Part shown: positions 1 through 9,952 of the stretch, in pieces
Layout: each line of letters opens with the position of its first letter
Numbering within the stretch: the first letter of the stretch is position 1
DNA from: Cryptomeria japonica
Lineage: Eukaryota; Streptophyta; Pinopsida; Cupressales; Cupressaceae
DNA length: 64,000 nucleotides
Direction of reading: 5' to 3'
Assembly (NCBI RefSeq): GCF_030272615.1
Contig: NC_081405.1
Span: 649,053,420 to 649,117,419, forward strand
Translations under genes and position numbers: made by a program
Notes under the pieces: model-generated
Databases searched by the model: none
What the model saw: the letters and a program-made list of their open reading frames with translations, nothing else
Told to the model about the DNA's origin: nothing

Positions 1-204
1 TTAAAAGATTTACCTACAAGCCAACTGGTCACATTGGAATGCATTTTGGAGTCTAATATTGTGAGAAGGACTAGGAAAGGAGTCTATAAAGAATATGTAA
101 TCAAATGGACAAGACTACTAGAGTCAAAGGCTACATGGATGTCAGACAGATATATATTACAACATGGTACCACTATTCAAGCCTTATCCACTCAAGAGAC
201 TTGA
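1..204 (+). CDS. Gypsy polyprotein C-terminus with chromodomain (partial)
   Basis: An open frame enters from the left edge and stops at TGA 202-204. The 67 residues carry the chromodomain pattern seen at the end of chromovirus Gypsy polyproteins: an ILES segment, basic RRTRKGVYKEY, VIKWTRL, then ATWM and a closing helix. In that family the chromodomain follows integrase and helps target insertion to chromatin. The stop lies about 20 bp before a candidate LTR start, the normal place for the end of pol. Protease, RT and integrase would be outside the window. The family assignment is firm; whether the upstream part is intact cannot be seen. Confidence 0.8.
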   Translation, partial: LKDLPTSQLVTLECILESNIVRRTRKGVYKEYVIKWTRLLESKATWMSDRYILQHGTTIQALSTQET

Positions 205-225
205 GTTCTTCTTACCCCCGGAGCA

Positions 226-1804
226 TGGTGTAGGGGCACTTAACCAATTTTTGGTGTATTGATTCCAGGAGATTGGAATCATGTTGTTTTGATTTTTAAT
301 ATGGTCAAGAGGTCTTTGAATAAGTGCTCAAATGTTTGTAAGAACCCTAAGAGTTACTGTTTGGCCAATTTTGGCATATGAGCTGTTAAGGGTGCCAAGT
401 AGAGCACTTACTAGAATAAGTTGTTATTGAGTTAGAATAGGTTGGTTTGATATTGTTTAGAGGTTTTTAAGGTCATTTGAATCATTTGAAAGTGACCTAG
501 GTTGGATTTGAGCAAAGTTGCTCACCTATGCAAAAAGTTGTAAAAGTTGCTCATAGCAACTTTTGCAACATTGGCACTTTCATCACCAACGGCTAGTTGG
601 TTGTCTTTATCAGTTAAAAGAATTTTGTAACCAACCCAAGGCCGAGATAAGGCTTGGGAAGACCGATGAGAATGGTTGGTTGAAGAATTGGATCAAGAAG
701 AGAAAGTTTAGCCTTTCCAAAACTGAGTGTCCAATGAGTATTGTGATTCTTGACTGGTTTGTATGGCCTGTACAGATTTTCAAGTCCAAATCAGGGCATG
801 GAATATTAGAGCAGTGTCATATCTTTCATTTGTTGGTGGTTTGAATTTTTTAAGTGTTGTAGGTTGCAATTTATTGGTATTTTGGTGCAGGCGGGTTCTA
901 AAGACCTAAAAACTAGGGTTTGAGGACTCTATGGCCCCTACCTAGCATTCCATGGTGGATTTTTGTACTGAAGCCTTATGGAATGTTAGGTGGACTTGTA
1001 TATTATGTTTTCTTTTTGGTTTTAAGATAGGGAAGGCTAAAATTCAGATTTGCCACCATACTCAGGCTTGGCACGTTGAGTTGGCAAGCATTGGGGATTA
1101 TGGACAGTAGGCCCTAGTTGGGTAAATTCAATGGATGGGATTGAGACAAGGTTGGATGTTCAGACCTAAAACAACCACCAGATTCCTTGAGCAATTGGAC
1201 TGGTGGAGACATTCAAGCAAATTCCTATTTAGTAGGCTTAAAAGGAGGGAATTAGGCCTAGTAAGGGTTAGGAAGGTTGGAGACCAAACCCATGTCCAAT
1301 TTTGCGATATTGTATGAAGCTTCCAAAAGGGCATCTGAAAAGATAAAGAGTTCATAGGGGTGTTCAAGACTCTTGACAGATAACTGCAAAATACCTCGCT
1401 GGTAGGGCTAATTGTACTAGGTCTCCTAGTAGGCCTCAAAGAGCAGATCGGCCCTAAAGCTTTGAATCGGTAAACTCCAATGTCCTAAAGAAAGGGATAG
1501 GGTTGTAATATTAAGGAAAATCATCCCTAAGTGTGTCAGTCTTGTGTGAGTGAAGATCCTATAGTAGAGGGGGTTGGCTCTAGGTTAAGGAGTGAGAAGG
1601 TGTTGGGAAGGAACGTCTCTATTAAGGAGTGTTGGATACTCTCAAAACAAGAGGTGGTCACCTTAGTCTAAGGACCTTGTAAGAGTGGGCCCTACAACCC
1701 TTGGAGGGTTGGAAAGTGTGGAACCATTGGATGGTTCAAGAGACAACTTGAAGAGACATCAAGAGTAAGCAAACCTATTAGGAGAGTCTATCCACTCTAC
1801 ATCA
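226..1804 (+). repeat. Gypsy LTR shared by two element copies
   Basis: The segment is bounded on the left by the end of a Gypsy polyprotein and on the right by a primer-binding site, so it acts as the 3' LTR of one copy and the 5' LTR of the next. Candidate ends are TGGTG at 226 (or TGTAGG at 229) and a CA at 1803-1804. Its last 45 bp or so recur at about 3052-3096. It holds no convincing gene; the short ORFs in it have no recognisable content. The boundaries are inferred from position and from the repeat, not from a second full LTR. Confidence 0.65.
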
Positions 1805-1807
1805 GAT

Positions 1808-1821
1808 TGGTATCAGAACCA
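1808..1821 (+). other. Primer-binding site, initiator Met tRNA type
   Basis: TGGTATCAGAACCA matches the usual plant primer site complementary to the 3' end of initiator methionine tRNA. It lies three bases after the LTR end and 22 bp before the gag start, which fixes the orientation of the second Gypsy copy as plus. Confidence 0.75.
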
Positions 1822-1842
1822 CTTGATTGAACAAATTGGTGT

Positions 1843-2860
1843 ATGTCAGACCAAGAGGTAGATTCAAAAGCCAAAGGCATGCCACCTAAGGCAATGATTC
1901 AAGAGGCCATTAGGAAGTTGGTCCAAGACATGCTTAGTGAAGCCCGAGAGCAAGACACCAAGAAAGGTAAGGGCAATGTCACAGAGTGGGGTGATGAAAC
2001 TGATGATGAAGATGCAGATGTGATAGGAGTGGTGATAGAAAAGAAAGAGTTGGAGAAAGATCAGCAAATCTTTTTGGATGCCCTTAAATCACTCAACAAA
2101 GATAGTCTAGATGGTTCACCGGTCTATAGTGGAAACCTTAAATGGAGAAGAGTTATTGGATTGGATAGAAGCTTTGAACAATCATTTTGAATACAAGGAG
2201 GTTGCAAAAGAAAAGAGGGTCAATATGGCTAAGACAAAGTTGAAAGGATCAACTTCTGGGAGAGAATGAAGATCAAAATCAAAACTCAATTCCTACCCCT
2301 AGATTATGAGGTGCAGATGCAGAAGAAGTTGATGAGTTTGAAGCAAAGAGAAATGGATGTGAGTTCTTACACATAGGAGTTCAATAAACTAACTCTAAGA
2401 GCAAGGAAGCAAGAGGAAGAAGTGAGAAGGTAGCAAGGTACCTAAATGGCCTTAGACAAAACATTCAAGATGAAATCAGCATGATGGCACCTGAGACAGT
2501 CCATAAGTGTTTTTAGTTGTCTTTGAGAGTAGAGGACAAGATCAAGAGGAAAGGTGAGTTCAATCAAAGAGGCAGAGGTGGTAGAGGATTTAGAGGAAGA
2601 GGAACCTTTGGAAGGGCTCATAACTCTGGCAAGAATGAAGAAGGCAATCAATTTGAAAATAGTGGGGATAACTTCAGCAAGAGTGGTCAGTTTAGAGGCA
2701 ACTCTAGAGGAAGAAACAACTTTAGAGGCAGATTTGGCACTCAAGGAAGAGGACCCACAGTCTTCATCAGTAAATGATTTCATTGTCATCAAGTGGGCCA
2801 CACTATGAACCGGTGTCCTGAAAAGACTTCAAGTTCTTATGTAGGTGAAAGGAGAACTCA
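1843..2860 (+). pseudogene. Decayed Gypsy gag (capsid and zinc knuckle)
   Basis: An ATG at 1843 opens a 115-residue frame (start MSDQEVDSKAK), and further pieces follow in changing frames. Around 2260-2520 lies a Retrotrans_gag-like core with a WERMK start, a QFLPLDY stretch, a VSSYT plus EFNKLTLRAR stretch and an NGLRQNIQDEI-like stretch, broken by stops. From 2517 an RG-rich basic tail leads to a CX2CX4HX4C-type knuckle at about 2775-2819, whose first Cys position is now TGA (2775-2777). Gag would package element RNA into cytoplasmic particles. No protease or RT follows, so this copy is internally deleted as well as mutated. Confidence 0.75.
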
Positions 2861-2996
2861 ATTGGTGCAAGAGGAAGACAATCAAAGTGTTACCTCACCA
2901 ATCAACAAAGTTGGACCAATTCTATATCGAGAGAATCTAATGCTAAGAAGAACTTTGTTGAAGGTACCATGGGCCAAAGAACCTACTCAAAGAAAG

Positions 2997-3096
2997 ACAC
3001 TATCCACTCTAGGAGAGTCTATCCACTTTACATCAGTTTCTATCCACTCTACAAGAGTAAGCAAACCTATTAGGAGAGTATATCCACTCTACATCA
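2997..3096 (+). repeat. Remnant of the Gypsy 3' LTR end
   Basis: The stretch GTAAGCAAACCTATTAGG and the following TATCCACTCTACATCAG repeat the LTR terminus at about 1765-1805, preceded by two further degraded copies of the TATCCACT unit. It probably marks where the truncated second Gypsy copy ends. After 3096 similarity to the LTR stops. Confidence 0.6.
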
Positions 3097-3852
3097 GTTT
3101 CCTAGCAATTTTTCTTGTACTCATTAATGGACAAGTTTAACCATCCATGGTAGATATCCTTGTGATCTTTTCTATATTTGACCAAATTATCATTTATAAA
3201 AAATGAAAAGAGAGAAATATAGTAGTTGTAAAGCTAGAAAAAAAACTGATATTTATAAGGAGCACTTGGATCTTTTAGCTCTAGGCATAGTATTTTGATA
3301 GTATAATGATCTAGGTCTATTTCAAATTCATAATTAACATTTGTAACCTTCAAAGAGTAAATTATTAAAGAAATAATCTACCTTGATTAAATGGCTTTCT
3401 ATGTATAACATGTATTTTTCGATGTCTTGTTGATTAGTTTGCTAGCCAAATAATTGTGAAAATTTTGCAAGGTTTTTGTGAGGCATCTTTATAGGACAAT
3501 AAAGGATATATGTGGGTATGCTCATGCATTACTAACTATACTTATTTAATTATATTTTGTTTAACATCTATTGTCTATTTGAATGTATGTGTCGAACCAA
3601 GTTTAAAAGATGTAGTCTTTTGTGGTATTTTCATTAAGGTATTACCATTACTTTTAGTTATTACATGTTTTGTACATGAATTTGGTAATTTTGTTCTCCA
3701 ATTTGATATAAGAACCAATCTATTATTTGCTTCACCCTTCTAGTCACCCCACAACACACCCAAAAAAAATTAGTTTAGTCATATTTCTACTTTATTATGC
3801 CAAAAAAATTTCTTATATGAGAAGAACAACCTACTTTATGAAATCAATGGTT
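3097..3852. other. AT-rich spacer, nothing recognised
   Basis: Between the Gypsy remnant and repeat copy A I see only AT-rich sequence with short chance ORFs (for example 3510-3743) that lack recognisable motifs. Confidence 0.5.
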
Positions 3853-3989
3853 GAAAATTTAGGAAAGCAGTACAAGATGATTAAATATGTCGCCCATTCA
3901 TCTTTTAACTACAAGTTGTGCTTTCATCAACCACTCTTTAACTAGGTTGCATTTCTTATGTTTTTCACTCTACTTTGTTGTGAAAAAAT

Positions 3990-4230
3990 ACAACCTGAGT
4001 TGGCCCAGTGGTGGACAACTTGTGTTCTTAAAAGAGAGGTCACAAGTTCAAATCCCATAGGGGATAAGGTATGCATGCCTTGTTTATAGCACAATTAGGT
4101 GTCTCTCGTACTCCTAGGTTCCTCCCGCAAGGAGTATGAGGTAGTCCATGTTTCTATAATCCATTTGTATACCCATATATAGACCACCTCACATCCTCAA
4201 CTATAAAATAATATTTCTTTCTTTCTTTAA
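3990..4230 (+). mobile_element. tRNA-derived SINE, copy A
   Basis: The head has an internal RNA polymerase III promoter: box A TGGCCCAGTGG (4001-4011) and box B-like GGTCACAAGTTCAAATCC (4038-4055), about 34 bp apart, as in a tRNA-related SINE. A body follows with TCTCTCGTACTCCTAGG and CCATATATAGAC, and the end is rich in A and T (TATAAAATAATATTTC). It does not fold as a full tRNA, having no matching acceptor arm, so a tRNA gene is unlikely. An almost identical copy is at about 19079-19320. Ends are approximate and no clear target duplication is seen. Confidence 0.65.
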
Positions 4231-5570
4231 CCCATAAAGAATCTTCCATTCTTTCTTCCTTTACCTTCCCACTTTATGAGGGTGAAAAGATGAGCTTAAG
4301 GAAGAGATGAGCTGACATGGATACATGTAAGGTGCACAATGCACACTTTCTCCAAACCCACAAAATGCAAGCAAACCTCCATTTCCTGCAATAATAAAGT
4401 GTGAACATCCATTAATGTTGTCCAACGAGAAAAAGTTTTATCAAGCAAAGTTTCAAACATCTAGTAGAAGTGTGCAAAATGTGGTTGTAGATAAGCAAAG
4501 CACATGGGATATAAATGAAATAACCCAAAATAAATGTGATCTCATGGAATGCCATGATAGCAAGAAATGAACAAAATGGATCCGTCAAGGATATTAGAGA
4601 TTCTCAAGAAAATGCAATTGACAGATTTGTAAAGTAAAATTCCATGGCCATTGCTAGCATCACGTCTATGCCATTGAATGAGCTTTGAACTGGAAGAGAT
4701 ATTAAGGAGCAACTGAAATCTTATCAGTTTAGTGAAGAAGAGGCAAAATGACTTGATCAAGAGAGATTTTGCATTTCTATACATGTAAATTCTCATAACT
4801 AGCTTATTTACATGTATATCAAGTGCAAAAGTTTGGCAAATGCCTGCATAGTGTTTGACCACATGAAAGGAGGAGGCAATTGTCATAGCATACATAAGAA
4901 ATAAGTATCAAAGAAATAGTGTCACAAAGCAATTACATTATTATTCTGAGATTTAGGTTTCTAATATTCCTTACATTAAGACATGACTAAAGTTATCCTT
5001 GATATGAGCTATAAAATATTATGTGGTTGGTAATAATCGATTTGCTCAATTTTTGACTTGCAACTCTAATTATATACCAAAATTCTTTGTATTGGAAAGA
5101 CTCATAGATTTAAATACTATGAAGTTTCTATTTGTAAATGTTAGAGGATCTAACAAGCAATAAGTTTGAAGTCTCTATGCATTTGAAAAGGAAAAAGAAG
5201 AAGAACATATTTTATGTAGTTTAAAATTATTATTTAAAAAAAAAAAAAATTGAAATTAGAATTATATGTTATGACAAATTATATTCTATAATAGAAATTA
5301 TTAAATATAATATATAATATAATTTTTTATATAATATAAATTAAATTAACATATAAAGAATCTAATAGTTTTATATCATAGAGAGTGGATAAGCATGATC
5401 TAAAGAGAGAAATAAAGAAATGGAGAAAAAAGGGGGATAAAAGTGATGAGAGAGATAGAGGAAGAGAGACTTGGGAAGACAAATATAGAGAGAAATAGGG
5501 TAGAAAGAGGAAGAAAAATTGAGAGATAATGAGAAATATGTACAAATAGAGAGGGAGATAGAAATATAAA

Positions 5571-6147
5571 GAGCTCTCTCTCTTTCTTTTCTCATATATA
5601 TAATTGTCTCTCATTCTCTCCCCATATATAACCTTCTCCCATTCTCTCCCTCTCTCTATGCCTCTCTCTTTCTATCTCTTTTTCTACCTCTCCCTCTTTC
5701 TCTCTCCTCTCTCTCTTCCTACATCTCCATTGTCATTCCTATCTCTAGCTTCCTCTATATCTCTCTACCCTATCTATCTCTCCTTACCTCTACTTGCATC
5801 CACACCCCCCTCTCTCGCCTCTGTATCTTTCCCACTATATTTATCTCTTTATCTCTCACTCTTACTATATATTTATTCTCCTCTACTCTCTCTATTTCTC
5901 TCCCTCCCTCTCCCTCTCCGTCTATTTAGATATCTATCCCCTTCTCTATATCTATCTCCATATCTCTCTCTCTCACTGTCACACACACACACACACACTC
6001 CTTATTTCTCCCTCCCTATCTCTATCTTTATCTATACCCCCCCTCTCTCTCACTCTCTTTCTATATATCTACTTTTCCTCTCTCTTCTATATATTTCCCT
6101 CCCTCCCTCCCTCCCTCCCTCTCTATCTATTATTATATATATATATA

Positions 6148-6179
<32 letters not shown>

Positions 6180-6337
6180 CTTGTTTCTCCTTCATTATCT
6201 CTATTTTTATCACTGACTCTAACTCTATCTCTATCTCTATCTATATCTCTATCTCTATCTCTATCCCTTCTCTATTACCTATCTTTGTCATATTTCTCTC
6301 TCTTGCCCCTTCTATCTTTATCTCCCTCCACCCCAAC

Positions 6338-6429
<92 letters not shown>

Positions 6430-6622
6430 GTCTCCCTCTCTCTATCCATCCATCTCCCTCTTCCTAGACCTTTATAACTATATATCTTTGCCACTCTATC
6501 TTTATCTCTCAAAATTTCTTCTTCCATATATCATATCTCTATTTGACATATACCAAAACCTCTAGCCGATAGGACATAGCTATCCAAAGGTTCATTGAAT
6601 TGGTAGAACTTTGGATATCCAG

Positions 6623-6672
<50 letters not shown>

Positions 6673-6770
6673 TACCCCTCTCTTTCTCTCACTCTCCCCA
6701 CTCTCTCTCTTTGTCCTTCTATCCCCATCTCTCCCTTAGTCTCCCTCTCTCCCTATCACAAACATAACGT
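5571..6770 (+). repeat. Polypyrimidine (CT-rich) tract, copy A
   Basis: About 1.2 kb is almost wholly C and T on the plus strand, with CA runs at 5979-5998 and 6162-6179, a CCCT run near 6102-6120 and near-perfect (CT)n at about 6339-6427 and 6629-6670. Long open frames here (5604-6467 and others) are Ser/Leu/Pro low-complexity translations and are not genes. Confidence 0.9.
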
Positions 6771-7377
6771 GAGCTTGTTGGTAATGGAGCCGAATTCTCT
6801 TTCCTAATTTGAAGGTTTTGTTTCAATTGTATTTGCATCTCTATACGTGGATATATAGTTGATTTAACTGATCAACCCATGCCAAAACTCCAAATGAAAA
6901 ACTAAAATATCATGAAGTATCAAGCAAATGATCAGTGTCCTCAAAACACAAAAATAACCATGATCAATGTCAAAATTCCAACTACAGAATCAGGAACTTA
7001 AACATGACAACCATGATCTAAAACATCTCATCCAAAGAGATAACATGCTCCATATGAGTACCTCCATATCATGCCATAACTCTAAATGCATCTCAAGAGT
7101 GTACCACAACACAATAAAAAAATAGCCTAACAAGAATAACATGTTAAAACATAAACACCATCTCTACCAAGGACTTATGAGTCCTCAAGATGTCAACATC
7201 TTCAGTCACATGAAGATCATCCACCATCAAGTGATGAATATACATCACTGCCAAACATGGTACCAAGTCTTACATGGCATCATGATAAACATCTTCTTCA
7301 TGAAGATTGAACTAGACATCAATAGATGTTTGACTTGCCAAAGCAGCTTAGAAGACATCTCCATCATCATTCTGAGA

Positions 7378-8130
7378 GGACCTAGAATCTGAAGAACTCT
7401 TATTTTTCTTCTTCTCTCTACAATCCTTTTAGATATGACCAGTCTGCCCACAATTCCAACACTTCGCTTTAGACTTCTTTCCAGGATACTTAAAACTTTC
7501 CTCTGACTTGGATTTAGACTTCTTGTCCCCTTGCTTGTCTCTAATAGCAAGAGCCTCCTTGGCCATCTTAGAATATATTCTTCGTGTTTCTTCTAATAGT
7601 AACGAAGCAACCACACCTTCCATTATGAACGTGGTTGTTGTACTCCCAATGGCCATTACCAGATGATCCCATGTGTCAGGCAGAAAACATAATAGAAGCA
7701 TACATTGATCCTCGTCATCAATCTTGACTCCTATAGAGGCTAACTGTGCAAAAATCATGTTCAAAACATTCAGATGATCTGCTAAAGATGTACCCTCATC
7801 CATCTTCAAGGAATACAACTTCCTCAAGAACAACTTATTTACCATAGAATTTCCCAAATAAATATCACCAAGTTTCTTCCACAGAAGAATAGCAGTCTTC
7901 TCCTCATTAATATTTAACAGAACAGAGTCTACCAAACAGAGTTTGATCAACCCTTTGGCTTTTCTATCTGCAAGGTCCCAGTCCTCTTATTTCATGCCTA
8001 AAGGTTTAGTTCTAGTCACTCCAATCCAAAGATCTCTATCAACTAGCAAATCTTCAACTTTAAGTTTCCACAACTCAAAGTTGGATCCATTGAACTTCTC
8101 AATGTCCATTCGCCTAGAGGTGTTTGCCAT
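7378..8130 (-). pseudogene. Copia-type gag with zinc knuckle, broken
   Basis: Starting from ATG 8130-8128 the protein begins MANTSRRMDIEKFNGSNFEL, the usual Copia gag opening (KF.G.NF..W). It continues with a UBN2-type gag domain: LWKKLGDIYLGNS, KLYSLKMDEGTSLADHL, LLCFLPDTWDHL. A basic linker leads to the knuckle CWNCGQTGHI. Two in-frame stops break it: TAA at 7987-7989 (after GMK) and TAA at about 7432-7434 inside the knuckle, after which the frame resumes (KDCREKK) to a stop near 7378. Gag is the structural particle protein. The start is supported by its place about 100 bp after the primer site. Confidence 0.8.
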
Positions 8131-8231
8131 CTTAAACTGCAAACAAGACAAATAAACACTATGTTAGACTCCCACTGAAAAATAGAATTGGCACAAAGAA
8201 CCAACCCTACCCAATAAGGATAACACAACAT

Positions 8232-8248
8232 GCCAAGCTCTGATACCA
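8232..8248 (-). other. Primer-binding site of the Copia-type element
   Basis: On the minus strand TGGTATCAGAGCTTGGC matches the initiator Met tRNA primer site. It is two bases from the LTR end at 8251 and upstream of the gag start at 8130. Confidence 0.85.
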
Positions 8249-8250
8249 CT

Positions 8251-8380
8251 TGTAAGGAAAGAACAGTGCGGAAAATGCTCTCCTAACACCAATTCTAAGG
8301 GGAATCAAGCAAGTATGTCTTTAAATTCTTTTGCAGAACATTAAGATATACACAGACTAATGAAAAACTAATCACACAGA
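8251..8380 (-). repeat. Copia-type 5' LTR, inner fragment
   Basis: These 130 bp are the primer-proximal end of the Copia-type 5' LTR, ending (minus strand) TTCCTTACA next to the primer site. The rest of the LTR resumes at 17262 after an 8.9 kb element. The last five bases, ACAGA (8376-8380), are the left copy of that element's target duplication. Confidence 0.8.
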
Positions 8381-9576
8381 TGTTAGGCCCAATATAGAAA
8401 GCTAATGTATTGAGAGGGGAGGGGTAAATCAGTACTCCAAAACTTTTCCTTGGTAATAACCTTACTATTATGCATAAACAGAATAGTGCAGTAACATAAA
8501 ATAAAACTATAATCAACAAATAACAATCATACATGATTCACTCCATAACACATATATTTTGGTCATGCAGAAACTCTTGGTTAGAGAGAAAAATTGCGGT
8601 GGGGATGGCACCCACAACTTCACTACTAGAATAATAAAGAATGCTCGGTTAGAGCTACATTTAGCTATTTCTGATAGCTTACCCTGTTAGGAGTATTAAG
8701 ATCAGTTAGATCTACCTTACTAAAGGATTTTTACAACACTATATAAGTGTAGCACCTAGTTAAAGGATTTACAATTTATAGACTTGGTTAGAGTCTTTTA
8801 CCCTGTTAAAGGTTTCTCTTACAACTTCAAAATATTACAATATAATCATTACAAATATCCGCAACTTTACATCTGAAATGCTAAAGCAGATTCTATGTGC
8901 TCTGAATAAGATTACCTAGCTTATAGCATACCTCGGTAAACCACAATGAAACTCGGTAAACCCTTCTGTTTACTCTATTCTTCGACTCTTCAGTGATAAC
9001 CTTCTCAGTGACCTCTCTGTGTCTCTGTAACAGTCTTCCTTCATGCATACACACTGCTATCTCATCGCATCTCATATCACATCATATCATCTCATATATC
9101 TAACCCTAGAATCATGCTGTATATAAAGATCTCTTACAGTAGTGATCTGATTCATTGCTTCGATCTTACAAAAAGATTCTTCGAATGAATAACTAAACAA
9201 AATATCTCATAGGTTAGATTGGCCTTGTAATCATACACAATCTCATAGTACAATTTCCAATGCAAAAACGGTTAAATGTGCCTCAATCTTGTAACACATT
9301 TTCATGTGCATGTCCAGGTTCAATGTATCTGGTAAAACGTTTCACTCGGTGAATGTCAACTCAGTGAGTTAACTTTACCACTCTATAGCCATGAAACTTT
9401 ACTCGGTAAACAGCTCAGTGAATACTGTGTTCTGTGACTGCTTTCTTCAGTAACCGACTAGACTGTTCATACCGACTTCTTTGTGTGTACCGACTGCATG
9501 ATTCGGTAATACTAACCGACTAGAATATACTATGACTTTGGATATGAAACTAATGGCAATTTGATAAGTAGTAACA
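8381..9576 (-). repeat. 3' LTR of the 8.9 kb element
   Basis: The LTR runs TGTTACTACTTATC to GGGCCTAACA on the minus strand and is 1196 bp long, the same length as its partner at 16066-17261. The left flank is ACAGA. Confidence 0.92.
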
Positions 9577-9594
9577 ATCTCCCCTTTTGACATT
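9577..9594 (-). other. Polypurine tract beside the 3' LTR
   Basis: On the minus strand GTCAAAAGGGGAGAT ends immediately before the LTR start, the normal place for the plus-strand primer. A second purine run (AAAAAGGGGGAATAA) lies near 9925-9940. Confidence 0.8.
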
Positions 9595-9952
9595 AGTTGA
9601 GATGTTTGACAAAAACTACTTACAAAGTCATAACTCAGAAAAAAAAAAAAAAATACTTGACAAAATGACTATACTTAACAATATGTACAATAGTCAATAG
9701 TATATGTAGATATACTCCTCTTATCATTATCCTGTACATAACTCTGAATTTTGCATGTTTGGTTCTGTTCTATACTTGTGTGCTCTAAATGCTCTGTATA
9801 TTCTGCTCGGTATACTCCCCTTTTATACAATACTCAAAATTGTGTTATCAAAACTGTACTACTCTCCAAGTGTAGAATTACTCCCCCTTTGCTGGGCCTT
9901 CCTCTATGTAGTAACACAATATTATTCCCCCTTTTTGACAAACATTAAAAAC

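Larger units (their letters stand above)
3853..6865 (+). repeat. Duplicated segment R, copy A
   Basis: From GAAAATTTAGG at 3853 to GATTTAA at about 6865 this segment is collinear with 18942-25157, in the same orientation. Both copies hold the same SINE, the same flanks and the same polypyrimidine tract, so copying came after the SINE insertion. Copy A has about 300 bp near 4590-4890 that copy B lacks; copy B has a 3.75 kb insertion that copy A lacks. On the right, similarity ends about where the truncated Copia-type remnant begins. Confidence 0.85.
6866..8250 (-). mobile_element. Truncated Copia-type element, internal part
   Basis: On the minus strand this is the internal region of an LTR retrotransposon: primer site (8232-8248), a UBN2/Copia-type gag (8130 to about 7378), then about 500 bp without an intact frame. 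No RT or integrase and no 3' LTR are visible before copy A of segment R begins, so the 3' half has been lost. The 5' LTR lies to the right, split by a younger element. Confidence 0.7.

Noticed and set aside
563-844. 93-codon ORF inside the Gypsy LTR
   Set aside because: No recognisable motif and no supporting context; LTRs rarely code.
4001-4056. A possible tRNA gene
   Set aside because: A and B boxes are present but no cloverleaf arms pair and the unit continues into a SINE body.
5604-6467. Long plus-strand ORF (287 codons), and a similar one at 24287-24949
   Set aside because: They are Ser/Leu/Pro translations of CT-rich microsatellite; every frame on that strand stays open and no domain is present.
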